This document shows, piece after piece, positions 45,586 to 58,347 of a DNA stretch of 64,000 nucleotides (positions within the stretch are counted from its first letter, which is position 1; each line of letters begins with the position of its first letter). The stretch comes from Rhizopus arrhizus (Eukaryota; Mucoromycota; Mucoromycetes; Mucorales; Rhizopodaceae): positions 186,001 through 250,000 of the forward strand of contig JAKZZE010000037.1 in the NCBI GenBank assembly GCA_024220505.1, written 5' to 3'. The position numbers and the translations under genes were made by a program. The notes beneath the pieces were generated by a model. That model was given only the letters and a program-made list of their open reading frames with translations, ran no database searches and was not told the DNA's origin.

Positions 45586-47550
45586 TTATTGCTGTTGTTT
45601 TCTGGCATTGTTTGCTCTTTTCCTTGCCGTTGGTGGTTTTGTATCACTTGCTATGCTGTTTCTTTTACCTATGATTTGATTAAGACATTTGTGCTAAATG
45701 TGTTTATATGGCTTTACGTGTCATTGGGCTTGTTGTTGCTGAAGGTGTAGTTGGTGTCGTCGTAAACTGATTATTAGCAGGGTATGTGGGTTGGTAATGA
45801 GGTGTAGTGGGAGGTTGTTGAAGAGCAGCATGCATCTGTTGCTGTCTTATTGCAGCCTGTTGTTGAGGTGTGAATGTCTGTTGAGATCTTGCGCCTGTTT
45901 GAGTTTTAACAATAGGTGATGATGCCATATTACGCATAGCTAAATTATACATTAATTGTAACTTTGATTCTAAATAACGGGTTTAAATAAAATACGTAGG
46001 TTTTTCATTCTTACCTTCATTGTCATTATCTTTAACTAATTCTTGTTGTTTATGAAAAGCGATAGCGCTTAAACTATCTATTTTTTTTATGGTTTAAGAC
46101 ATATAAAATATTACTATCATCCTTCGATTTACCTTGTGGTCCTAAGCCTGTTACAATAGAATGGAAAGCAACTTCACCAAGCCTTTCTGCAATATCTGAT
46201 ATCTACATGATGTGCGTCAATGATGAATACATGTTAAATATATTCAATCTATTATTTACTTGCAAGATGTGGAATAATTTAGGAGGTAAACCCCATTTAT
46301 TAATTGGTGAGTCAGGAAAGACTGAATGATGAAGTGATGCTTTCTTTTTAGAATTTGTAATAGGTTCACTTCGAATAGATGCTCTGTCAATGTATTCTTC
46401 AAAGCTTTGACATGAAAAATCCATATGTTCAATCTTCCATATACCTTCTGATGACATAACAAATTGAGCTATTAAATGTCCAGTAATAACGACCTATTCA
46501 TAACATAAGCATTGACTATATACGCACACACACAAATATATTATAAATTACCAAGATGCCATTATCATATTTATAAACTATACTTGCTTTAGGACATTCA
46601 ACATTCATGATACCACCAGGAAAGATATATTCTGCTGTTTTTCCCAAAGTCATTTGAACTGAACTTATACCACACATATACTGAGTATGAAGACATCTTG
46701 CTAATAAAGATTGGTTGACCTCTGTATCATTGTAAGTATCTATCTCATGTATGCATATACACATATTAATCTTACCAAATACTCTTCTTTCATTTGATTC
46801 GATATTTAATAAACCCAACTTTAAACTACTAGAAGAAGTATAAAAATCTTGTACAAAACTATCCCAAAATGAGCGATCCATCGCCTACGATCGAATGTTA
46901 AAAAATGACTGGTTTGGATTTATACAAAATACTTTACTTGTTCACCAGGATTCAATTGTTCTGCAAATTGAACTAGACGTAAAACAGCTTGTCCACTTGT
47001 CTGTGTTCTATTCATGCATTTTGGGCTTAAAAAAAGGGTACTTTGCAACATAATAATAACAGTACCTTGGCACAGCCATAGTTTTTGTGATGGCAGAAAG
47101 TGAATCTTCTGATTTTATAATGGGTGTAGTGGATGTGTTTGGTTTTACTGTTTCCTGTTGTTGTTGCTGTTTTTGTAATTGCTGCTGCTGCTGCTGCTGT
47201 TGTTGTTGTTGTTGTTGTTGCTGATGTTGCTGTTGCTGTTGCTGTTGCTGTAATAATAATTGCTCTTGTTGTAAATGCTGATGCTCTTGACTTCTCAAAA
47301 ATTGCATTTGCTGTATCTGTTGTTTTCGTAGCATTAAGTGAGCTTGAGGTTGAGACAAATGTTGTTGTTGCATAAGTTGTTGCTGCTGGATGAGTTGCTG
47401 TTGTTTTATAGCCATAAGTTGCTTTTGCCTAAAGATATGCTGTGCCTGTGCTTGGGCATTAGCATAACCTTGTGGACCAGATGGTATTTGTGAATGTAAA
47501 GCAGAAGGTTGTGGAGTAGTTCCGGCTGCAGAAGGAATAGCAGTTGACAT
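45586..47550 (-). CDS. LIM-domain-binding (LDB/Adn1/PtaB-type) transcriptional coregulator
   Basis: Nine exons: 47550-47066, 47007-46938, 46884-46776, 46721-46552, 46493-46260, 46202-46133, 46077-46015, 45939-45718 and 45668-45586, giving 501 residues. A Gln-rich N-terminus (long polyQ near residues 95-145) precedes the LIM-binding domain: VLRLVQFAEQLNPGEQ, RSFWDSFVQDFY, LLARCLHTQYMCGISSVQMT and GIWKIEHMDFSCQSFEEYI. The tail is Gln/Pro/Thr-rich and ends in a basic segment (TRKRNS, TARKRANNARK), a probable nuclear localisation signal. Fungal relatives (Adn1, PtaB, Mfg1) partner with LisH/Flo8-type factors to control filamentation and adhesion; animal LDB1 dimerises and binds LIM domains. The last exon was added because donor gtaaag and acceptor catag give a basic tail in phase. 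Confidence 0.9.
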
Positions 47551-47709
47551 TTTTTAAAACAGAAGTATGTGTGCTTTTTATTTGGTCGAATAAAAGAAAG
47601 AAAAGAAACAAGAAAAGAAAAAAGAAAAAAAAAAAAAAAAAAAGAAAAAGAAAAAAAGACAGAAAAAAATAAAAGCTGTATACTCCTTTACTCCAACGTC
47701 ACAATTTTA

Positions 47710-49900
47710 CTAGTGATTGATTACATTGTTTCCAAGCCAACTTGCCGTCTCCGTTGAATTGATACCAAATGATGACCTCTTTTTCTTTATTTGTGTAGAC
47801 CTTTGTGCTGCAGTGGATGCACTTTGTGAGGCGTGTAAAGTGAGAGGTAGCCTTCGTTTATGGCAGGAAGATCGGGTGGGGTAACTAGACGAAGGACCCG
47901 TACATCGAATGACTTTAGACGAATACTCCTCTGTAGAAGGTATCAGAATGGTAGCTGAGCAAAGTGGATGAACATAAATTGCAGGGGGTGGAGAACACGT
48001 CTTTTGAGACGAAGCGCTCTTTTGAAATACGCTCGATAACCAACTGAGTGCATTAATCTTTTGTTTTTCTTGCTGTTTCTTTTTTATTTCTAGCTCTAAA
48101 CGGGCATCGTTTTCTTCTATTTTTTTCACGTATTCTACTTGAAGATCATTGATATTAATCCGAAGTTGGCCCATCTCTTTAAGCATGTCTTGTATCACAC
48201 CAATCAAACCAGAGAACTCTTCATCCACCAAAGTAATGTTTTTTGAGAGGTCACTAACTTCAGTCATCAAAATATTTTCAATGATCGAATTACTCATGCT
48301 ACTCAAGTCAAAGATATCAAACACTCTACGTAACTTTCTGTTGAGTGCTCTTGTATCCGTTTGTTGTAATCGCTCTAATAGTAAACAGATTTGATGATGC
48401 AATTGACGACAGGGTGAGACCTCTGGTTCTTTTGGTGGTAAAGATTTTGTCTTATTGCGTAAATGATAATGATAATGATGATGAACTACTTGCTCAGTAC
48501 TATTACATGTTGTATTACTCTTTGATTCCTTTGGCCAGATATCTTGTGGATGCTGCTCAGTCATTGTTGTGTTGTCGTCATCGTCAACCTCTTGCTCTTG
48601 TTGTTCTAATTTAGCTACTAGATTAGTGACCTCACTGCGGCTTTCGAGTAGCATGTCTCTGCTTTCTAGTAGGTCTGTTTTTAATTTATTATTGGCTGAT
48701 ACAAGTTCTTTGATAAGGTCAAACAAGTGGCTGTTGTTGTTTGTATTATCTACCGTTTGTGTCTGTGGAACATGAGACTGAGCTTTGCTATCGCATAATG
48801 ATAAGGATGATGTAGACTATAAATTGTTAATAAGCATCGATGGGCTTTTATTTTTTTGTTTTTAAAAAAAAAATTACCTTGTTTACATCTTTACGTATTT
48901 CATTTTTCTTATTGGATTCTTTTAATTCAATATTTATCCCTTGTTGTTTATCCTGTTCAGAGCATATTGATTCTTTAATAGTTTAAATAAGCCGCAGTGT
49001 TTGTTTGTTTGTTTATTTTACCATATTTCAATTTTAATTTCTTATATTTAGATTCTAACAAAAGCTCTGATTTTCTTGAAGCAGCCAATTCTTGTTTCAC
49101 ATCTTCCAATGCTGACATTAAATTATCTTCTCTGATATCTGCTTGCCGTGCCATTAGTTTACATGCTCTTAATTTTTCAACTTCTTTTGTCTTTATATTG
49201 AGTTCATTGATGAGTTGGTTTGAACGTTGATTACAGGCTTCGGCTTCCAATTGAGTTTCATCCAATATCTGTGGCAAAAGTAAATTAAAAGACCTCTAAT
49301 TAATTGACTTGATTCCTTTGGTTATACCTTTAGCACATACTTTTTGTGTCTTTTGCCATTCCCAAGTCAGCTTATTTTTTTCTTGCTCTAGGTCATGCTT
49401 TACTGTATCTGATTGAATGAGCAATTGCTCCAATTCTAATACCCTTTCTTGTGCTTGAAATAACTACGTTTTATGTTTTAATTTCTGTGCAAATATGATT
49501 CATACTCGTCATCATTTACTTGATTTTCGAGTCTTAATTTTATCTCATTGGATTCAGTGACGTATTTCTCATGCTTATGCAATAAACTCTGCCCAATTTC
49601 TAATATAAATCAATAAAAAGCGCAATATATGCATATTGTCCTATTTATAAGTTTACCCGCTGCTAATCGAGCATCTTCTTCTAGTTTTTTTATAGCATAA
49701 ACGAGTGCTTGTAGATTTTCACAGTTTATTTTATTACAGCATCGACAAGAATCCATTAAAGGCGTTAACGAGGATGAATCTCTTGTTAGCCAATTCTGAA
49801 GTGATTCTTCAATCGATGGCATAAATTGTTCACTTGATGATGGTGCTGTTATTCGACTATTCATACGTTGACGTACTCTTTGTCGGCTTATAAAAGACAT
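47710..49900 (-). CDS. Long coiled-coil protein with N-terminal Cys cluster, function unknown
   Basis: Six exons (49900-49657, 49599-49520, 49463-49341, 49268-49022, 48972-48878, 48816-47710) give 631 residues. After a basic N-terminus (RQRVRQRMNSRI) comes SCRCCNKINC, a possible metal knuckle, then ARLAAEIGQSLLHKHE, which opens about 200 residues of heptad coiled coil. A His-rich segment (HHHYHYHLRNK) follows near residue 375, then a second helical region and a Ser/Arg-rich basic tail with KKKRSS. Such layouts suit cytoskeletal, septation or organelle-tethering scaffolds, but I recognise no named family. The stop lies 160 bp before the start of the LDB-like gene on the same strand. Confidence 0.8.
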
Positions 49901-50156
49901 TTTTTTTTTAAAAAAAGAAATAAAAAAAGGAGTAAAAATAAAAAAATAAAAAGGAATGAAAGCAAGTTTTTATACCAAAAAACCTTTCTTCTTATTTTCC
50001 TTTTTTTTTTAGCTTGTTTAATATGTACATTATACATTTATATTAATCAGAAACGTTACACATTATGCAAAAAAGAAAAATGTGCAAAAAAAAAAAAAGA
50101 AATAGTATGCATACATCTTTTATATGTTCCTGAAAGTAAAGGAGTGTATAAAATGT

Positions 50157-50850
<694 letters not shown>

Positions 50851-50990
50851 TTATTATTTGTATAGTACATCACAATATTATTACATTCGGGAAGTTTTTT
50901 TTTTTTTTTCTTTCTGTACAGAGAATATTTAGGAAAAAAAAAATCTCTTTAAAATTATACCAGTTTTGATATAGATGATACAATTACAAA

Positions 50991-52080
50991 CTATACTAAA
51001 GTCGTAGTATTCGACACAAACGTTGCAAAAGATGTCGGTCGATCGGATGATGTTTCATGACTTGACATCTTTTTTAATGTTGTATCATTACCAAGCGTGC
51101 CAACTGATAAAGGGCGCTCAACTTGTTTTTCTTCATCAAAGTAACGCAGACTGATGGGAAAATCAAGACCTGTACCCCGCATGGGTATCGGCATGAACCA
51201 AAGCATCGGATGATTACCTAATACGGCTGATATATTTTTACAGAGACCTTGATCATATGGTTTCTTTACATTCTGTATTCTTCCCATGCCCTTAATAGTC
51301 AGTGATCGTCCCTTTTCCCATCCTTCAATCGTGGTTGTGTTAGTCGTGATGCAATAAACATGGTAACCTGTCAGGATGCCTACAGTTACCATGACAATAG
51401 CAAGACATATCAAGTTGACGGAAAGAAAGCCGATTTCTAAAGAACGAATAATAACAGACTTTGCTATCAATTATAAATAACTGCTCACTTTTTTTTTTAT
51501 TCTTTTTGCTTACGTTGTGTAAGTTCTTTATGATTTGATTTGTTCTACAGCAAAGTAAAACAAAAAGGTAGATTGAGGAGATATCCACAAACACAATAAA
51601 CCGAATAAAGTGACAGTAATTGAAATAACCAATACAGTTATTTACCCACGGACAATGGTGATCCATTTTTAGCACACATCGTTTACATACCGAACAATGA
51701 TGGGTTCTTGGTGGTTTATGGTTATCACACGTCTTACAAAATCTAGGTGTATGTGTTGATTTTTTAACTTCAATATAAGCTTGTTGTCTCGGTGTCTATT
51801 TTAACTGTTAATTATTTTATTTCTGCGATTGAATATATTTATTTACGTATCGAATAGGAACTGATCCTGGATTTGTAAAACAGGCAAGAAAATAATGAAT
51901 AAATAACATGCCAATACAAAGGTTGAGTGGAACAAGTATACATATTGTTTGAAGTAGGTTGAATGTTGTTGTGAGATAAGGCCAAATAATAAATATTTGT
52001 GAAGTGTAGGCAATAAATGCAATCATTAAAGTGACAGTGACAATCGTAAGTAGTCCTTTGATCTTTGCTATTATACTCAT
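50991..52080 (-). CDS. DHHC-type protein S-acyltransferase
   Basis: Three exons (52080-51847, 51795-51514, 51458-50991) give 327 residues. Two transmembrane helices precede the Cys-rich domain FCKTCDNHKPPRTHHCSVC followed by KRCVLKMDHHCPWVNNCIG, with the catalytic DHHC at residues 123-126. Two further helices follow, then NTTTIEGWE, the family's TTxE motif. The enzyme is autoacylated on the DHHC Cys and passes palmitate to substrate proteins at ER or Golgi membranes. The TTIE motif and layout resemble Pfa4/ZDHHC6-type enzymes, but the C-terminal tail is not diagnostic. The acceptor agcaaag at exon 3 was chosen because the closer gatag would shift the frame. Confidence 0.94.
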
Positions 52081-52949
52081 ATTATAATTATTAACAGTAA
52101 CGAATTATGCAGTAAAGTAAAATAAAAATAAAAAAAACAAACAAAAAAAAAAAAAAAAAAGAAAAGAAGAAAAAAAAAGTGCTCCTCATTTTTTTGTCAA
52201 TTAGCTGTATCACTTTTTTTTTTTTTCAAAGACATCTTATTTCCAAAACCTCTTAGCGGATTACCTAAAAATATTAGCGCACATTCAAATGAAAAAGTAA
52301 CACACAAAGAAAACATTATTGTATATTTTCTGGTCAAATCACTTCAGTTGTTATTTTGAACAGTACGGTTTTCTCAAAGTAACACAATAAAGTCATTCAA
52401 AAGAGAAAGAAAAGCTTATTAGAAACAATAAACTCAGGAAATAGGATCAGAGGAGCCATAGTTATAAAGGATGATATGACAGGAGAGAGATGGAAGAAAG
52501 GCAAGCTTTTATTTTTTGTATAAAGCCGAAATTCACGTTTATTAGGTAACAAATTTTGGTGTTACACATTTTTGAGAAAATATATTTTCTGAGAGGTGAA
52601 TTATGCAGTTTTTTGTTTTTATCTTTATTATTGGGTAAGAAGAGTGATAGTAATTGATACAAAAATGTAGGTGATTAATCTATTAAAGGCACTAAACAAA
52701 AGAAAGGGATATAAGGTTTCTTTTTCTTGGGCCAGATGTTCCAGAATTGAAGTTAGGATTCTTCAAATAGTCGAGAGAGAAATCCAAAGACAGCCAAAAA
52801 GTCATTCAATATACGTAATAATACATTGGATATGCCGAACTGCCAGTAGAGGTCTTTTTTTTTTTTCGTAAAGGTCTTCTAATGGGGTCAGAAGAGAAAA
52901 ATAGATACTTTTTTCCGGAAAGTAAATTCGTCTTTGTGGAAAACAAATG
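52081..52949. other. Intergenic, no feature recognised
   Basis: AT-rich with A-tracts near 52140-52175. No convincing coding frame. Confidence 0.55.
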
Positions 52950-53540
52950 TACAGTGCGGCTGATACATTTTGTCCGTTTTGAAAAAATAAATGGCGCTGC
53001 CTGGAAAATGTTCGGCTGTTTGTTAGCAAATAATTGTCGTTCTCGAAATTTTATTTTGTCTCTTAAAAATAGAATTTGTCAGTTTCATTGTAAAATTGTC
53101 ATATACGTACAAGTGAAATGTTTATTAAAATAAGCAGCTAATTAGAAGTTTGTTTTGTTATAACAGTTGAAGATTTGGCGCTTGAAGTATCTACAGAATC
53201 CCTACAGATCACTGAGACGTACGTTGTTACACACATCTGCAATTCTTTGTGAAAGATTTTCTTCATTCATCAACCTGCGGCGTTTCATTTTTCCTTTTAC
53301 AAGAGCCCAAAACTGCTCAACTGGGTTCAGCTCTGGCGAACAAGGAGGTAAATACATTACTCGATAGCCTCTACTCTCAACTTTTCTTATCATTGGATGA
53401 GATTTATGAGTAGCACAGTTATCCATTACGGAATAACTACAATATGGCCTCCGTCCATGTTCATGATGTCAAGAAGCTCATGCATGAATTTTATAAAATG
53501 AACGGTGGTTATATCCTTTGATACTCACTTGTTGCTCTCA
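52950..53540 (-). mobile_element. IS630/Tc1-mariner-like transposon relic (3' end)
   Basis: The minus-strand text encodes the C-terminal half of a DDE transposase: TTVHFIKFMHELLDIMNMDG, then (after a one-base shift near 53426) MDNCATHKSHP (second catalytic Asp) and YLPPCSPELNPVEQFWALVK (third acidic residue and the NPxE-W motif). About 220 bp beyond its end, TA followed by CAGTGCGGCTGATACATTTT at 52950-52971 looks like a Tc1-type terminal inverted repeat end. No matching left terminus or N-terminal half was found, so the copy is truncated and dead. Confidence 0.78.
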
Positions 53541-53848
53541 CTACTCTTCTCAATGTCATCATACTCTTTAGAAGTTTCACTAGTATTATTAAGATTAAAA
53601 GTAAGCTTTCCATCGCACGTTGTTATAAAAAGCCTGAGATAACAAAATAAAGTGTAACTCAAATCTATATTACTATCTAGGCAAAAATCTTATTCGTGCT
53701 TGCCATACAATAATTAGGAGTTCATTTAATTACAGTATTGCCTTAAAAATTGTTGATGTTTTTACTATTGAAAAAAAGCCGCCAACACTACCCAACCATT
53801 CAACCAAAGGGTATGCTTAAGAGAAGGTATGAAGAAGAAGAAGAAAGA

Positions 53849-54528
53849 CTAATCACTGTTGCCTTCGTCATCGTTATCATCTTCATCGCCGTTCAACTCG
53901 TCCTCCAATTCATCTTCTTCTACATTGTCCCAGACAACCTTGCTAGTACCACATTCTTTTTCACTTTCTATGGTATTATTTATACAGCTATCAATACAGT
54001 TTCGTTTTTTTCCTCTACAAGCTTGCTTTTTTATCGTTTCGCATAACGCCTACAAAATTGATGTCAACTATATTCAAAATAATCTCTTATTTTCCTTTTA
54101 CTTACAATGAGGTCCAAAAGACCGTTTGCGACATTAATCAATTCTTTAGAAAAATTGTTCAGACTTGACGGAAAGGAAATTGTCTTTATCTTTTTAGTGA
54201 TATAGAACTTGTCAGATACTAAACATACGACACATAGATGCATGTCAAAATCCATAACGATAAGGTAAGGAATATATACACCGTCTTTTTCTTGATTCGT
54301 GTTCATACTTATAATTGAATTAAGTAAGGCTTTCGAGGTCAAAACTGTCTTTCTTTTGTCCTTGAGATATTTGGGTTTCGAAAAAAAAATTTGGGTCTTT
54401 TTCTTAGCATCCAGGGAAAAACCCTCAATTTCCATCCATATTGGACAACTTGGAATGGCTAAAGCCTCCAGCCAATCACGACGACAAAACGCCTCTCCAC
54501 TTTCTCCACTTTCACACTTGCGTCTCAT
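53849..54528 (-). CDS. Hypothetical protein with acidic C-terminus, possibly broken
   Basis: A 154-codon ATG frame (54528-54064) begins MRRKCESGESGEAFCRRDWL, includes IPSCPIWMEIEGFSL and a hydrophobic DFDMHLCVVCLVSDKFYI strand pair, and stops at YFEYS. Just beyond, another frame reads KKRNCIDSCINNTIESEKEC and an acidic end (DELEDELNGDEDDNDDEGN) with stop at 53849-53851. The two probably belong to one protein, but I see no intron of normal length between them, so a frameshift is likely. The family is unknown. It flanks the transposon relic. Confidence 0.5.
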
Positions 54529-54802
54529 AAATAACAGATGGGATTGGTTAAAATATTACATGGTGCTTACTATAAGGAGTCAAGTATATAAGTAGACGCT
54601 GAAATATGACAGTTTTGAAGAAAAAAAAAATTTATTAGGAATTTTTTGAGACATGAACTGAAGTACAACATATCGTCAGTTAGGAAAAGGGCTTGCTACA
54701 TTTCGTCTTTTATGACATGTTGTGTTTTTCAAAATCATGTCCATGTCAGATGTGCTGGCTGTTGTTCGTTTTTGCCTTGCAGCGGAAGTTGCTGCGGCCG
54801 GA

Positions 54803-55999
54803 TCACTGACAGGAATGCACTGTGACTCGGATACATGCAAAGCATTTTTCAAGAAACGCGGGCACATCTTCAATCGATGTTGGGAATCGGATGTGTTCGA
54901 GTTCAGTCATTAGGTATATGCCATCGGCCTGCAATTGCAATAAGTAAATAACCACCATGAAACCTTAATAGAAAAAATTTTGATTCATGACAAGAAGATT
55001 TTCACGATTTTAATAGAGTATTGCAAAGGTGATTCTGTCGCTTACCTGTGACATGGATTGCCAAACTGGCACCTAACTTATTGTCATCAATGGCATTTTT
55101 GCAATACAGACCAAGATGCAAAAGATCTTTATTTGTTCCAAAGTGATTACCAGTTTCCAAAGGGGATTTGATTTCACCATACCCCAAATTGCCTAGGTGG
55201 TAACTGCCTTGCATGATGGATATAATGCAATCCGGCCGGTTTCCAGTGCCCATCGATTTTTGGATGTCTACTGATTGTGTTGTAGTCCTATCAAGCAACA
55301 ATGAATCAATGTGGGAACCGATAATTCAATGGAACTTACCATCGGATCGTTGTTGAACGCTGATCATCGTCAAACAAGGGCTGAAATATAGGCAATAGGT
55401 ATCTGGTGATGAACTCTGATTCATTGAGGGGACTCATGACGGTGTCCATTGGGAGTGACTGAAAACTAGTGGAGTAGATGCCAGAGATTAGTTTTTTGCA
55501 AAAATATACTATTTCAAATATAAGCTCTTAAAAATCTTACATTTGTGAAATAGACAACATTAACTTGCGATCTAAACTATCTGAACTCGCTCTTATCATT
55601 GAAAGAACAGAAGAACACGCCTCCACGCGATCTATAGATTCATGATACAAACTCTAACAGATAAAGAAGGCTAGTGAGTGATTGACTGATATTGCGCTGA
55701 CAATTCATATTCTTACCCATGCTAGTTCCATTAGCCCTATCATGAGATCGTTTGGGAACTTTTGGTTCATATGCCACAATTGGTGTCGTTCTTGGATGAC
55801 TTTTTTCAAGACTTCGTATGGTAAGAAGCTAATCATATCCGGGTGACTTCTGTTTTTTTTTTTTTGAGCAACAAAATGGATGACAGTGATCTATCAAACA
55901 CGAAAAAATGTTTCTTGTAAGCATCAAGATGTAGCAGGCTGGAAACCCAACTTACAAAAGGTGGTGTACATGAGACTCCATTTCCAATTTTTCAGACAT
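54803..55999 (-). CDS. Hypothetical protein of a presumed Mucorales-specific family
   Basis: Six exons (55999-55956, 55849-55717, 55653-55541, 55465-55340, 55287-55046, 54963-54803) give 272 residues. Blocks: MSEKLEMESHVHH; SFLPYEVLKKVIQERHQLW; RVEACSSVLSMIRASSDSLD; SPLNESEFITRYLLPIFQPL; RPDCIISIMQGSYHLGNLGY with GEIKSP; and ADGIYLMTELEHIRFPTSIE. The GYGEIKSP and ADGIYLMTE wording recurs in Mucorales hypothetical proteins that I recall. Exon 2's acceptor directly follows an A13 tract. After the stop, a neighbouring frame (54800-54676, ending SPFPN) continues with protein-like text, so this copy may have a frameshifted, shortened C-terminus. Function is unknown. Confidence 0.6.
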
Positions 56000-58241
56000 T
56001 AATTGATCAATGACATGCATTTAGAAATCATAAAACTGTTTAGAAATGTCGACATTTATATACAACTTCTCATCGTGATATTAATGATCTTTTTATATAA
56101 ACCTTGACCTTAATCCAGATAAAAAAAATTAGCTTATTATTGGAATAATTCTGATGATATTATACATACATGATTTTAAGAATACCCTTGATACATCGAC
56201 ATGCTTTTTTTTTTTGACCTTTTACAAGTGTCTTGGTCTCAATCTTCTCTTTGACCTCATCAATATTAGTCTAAGAATAATAAATATTAGTTGCTTGAAA
56301 TTCAACTCGAAGATTTGAATATCAAAAATATTTACTGTCAGCAACCATATCACCGATATAATCCTTCGCTTCAATCCAAATGTCGCTTGCTTCATGTGGC
56401 TTTAATTGCTTCTACAAATGACGGTAAATGTCTTTGTCTGCATTGGGGTGGAGCGGTAGATTTGCACCCAAACAAATCACGTCATTCTTCTCTGGACTAC
56501 AATCAAGAGGAATTCCTTAAACAACCCTCTATTGCAGCAGCCACACTTTGATGGATGTTTTTAATTTATTAATTACCTTACTGACAACAATTTATCAAAT
56601 GTTGTCCTCTTCATCTATCAACATTTGTCCATACCTTTTTGCTCAAAGAAGCGCTCCTAAATAGGCTAATGAACCTTTAGCCAATATCCCAATATACAAA
56701 CAAAATCGAATTTGACTCTTGATATCCCATGTTGCCAATTGGGTCAGAGATCATATTCATGTTAATAAGAGATATGCCACTGCTGTTTTCCATATGTCCA
56801 AAGAGGTATTGAAAGCTTGTTTGTTGCTAAAGGAGACGCGATAATTCATATCTGAACACAGTAAAACAAAAACGGTAAAGAAAAAAGCAATCAACGTGTC
56901 AGTATTAGGAGGCTTACCTTCTGGTGAAGCACCTAAAGCAAATGAAGCAACTGCTAAAAAAAAAAAAAAAAAGGAGAGTAACAAAGAAGCTTTCCATCAA
57001 GTCTTTTTTAAATTGGTCAAAATCGTGACTGCTGCAATAGAGGATTGTTTAAAGAGATTCTAATCAACAACAGCCTTTTAAATAAATTGTTATTCATTTT
57101 ACCTATAACGATGGAAGTTTTTGTTTTGTTCAACATCAGCCAAAAACTCAACCTACTTCTGCTTAAATTCAACATCATCATTTTCTTTCTACTTGCCCTT
57201 GTGACTAGTCTGATAAAAAGATAACAAGTTTGTAACAGTTAGCGAATGGCATTTACTATCCGTTTACCTTTTGCTTCTTTCTATCTCTCTCTCTCTCTCT
57301 ACTGTTTCACTGACTGTTCTATCTTTGCCAGTCTATAATAATTATGAGTAAATCTTTCAAATAATAAAGAATGATTTTAAATCTAGATACTGTTTTAAAT
57401 ATGATTCTCTTTTTATATAAAAGGTTTTATAGTCGTAACTTTATTCATATCCTGATTGTAATCGATTGATGTGTTGATTGACAACTGAACGAATACTTTT
57501 CGCGTCGTCTTTAACAGTTTATAAGTTTTCCACAAAAACTTTTTTGATTTTTTAGGATCTTTGTCACTGAAATATATTTTAAATATCCAGTCTGAAGCAG
57601 GTGTATCACAAAAGTACTTCAAGTACTTGTTTGTTGTTTTGAAAGTCGTTTTCTAAGTGGTTAAATCTGACATGTAGAGAAATTCTTCATCTTAGTAACA
57701 AAATGAATTGAAAAAAAGAAAGAAATCAAATTTCTAGCAACCAATTGATTACACTGTTAAACATTTCGTTGCTTTCAGGGCGTTTTCTACGTGAAAAATT
57801 AATCGCCCCCCTTTATTTCCTTTTTTGGATTTTATATCACCCCCTCAAGTAGCAGTGGAACGACTGTACGCCCAAATTTAACATTTGTACTATTGCATGA
57901 GCTTATTTTTTTTTTTGCACAGACCTCCTTTTTAAAGATATGATGTTGTCATTTGCTACAATTGCAATGTATACAGCTATTTTCATTCAATTACCATGGT
58001 GAAAACTGATTAAAAAAGTACTCGTAGAAAGACTGGAACTTATTAATAATAAAGCTATATTTATATAAGAGAAATGTTTTATCTGAACCCAAGAACTTCA
58101 AAATATTTTACTGTACAAGGAAGTAGAGGAGTTTATTTTTAAAAGAAGTTCGGAACGCTTGACCTTTTAGAGTTCAAGCCTTGTGCGAAGTAGCTATAGT
58201 CGTTTTTGCCTTCTGTTTATAGAAAAAAAAATAAAAAAGTG
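56000..58241. other. Gene-poor stretch with decayed fragments
   Basis: No intact gene. A plus-strand frame at 56291-56551 (MLEIQLEDLNIKNIYCQQPY and ACRLLHVALI-type text) and a minus-strand frame at 56757-56984 look partly coding but are isolated. A short (TC)n run lies near 57283-57300. Confidence 0.45.
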
Positions 58242-58243
58242 TT

Positions 58244-58296
<53 letters not shown>
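58242..58296. repeat. T9-A46 homopolymer tract
   Basis: Nine T are directly followed by about 46 A, 50 bp 3' of the COG5 stop. Length is uncertain in any assembly. Confidence 0.9.
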
Positions 58297-58299
<3 letters not shown>

Positions 58300-58347
58300 T
58301 AAAATTAAACAACAATTTATATAATTATGCTCTCCGACAAACGGCTT

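Noticed and set aside
47133..47375. Plus-strand Val/Ala-rich ORF opposite the LDB-like gene
   Set aside because: It is the reverse reading of the CAA/CAG polyQ repeat of the real minus-strand gene.
53750..54110. Plus-strand hydrophobic ORFs
   Set aside because: They are antisense to an acidic minus-strand tail (DELEDELNGDEDD) and arise from GAA/GAT codons read backwards.
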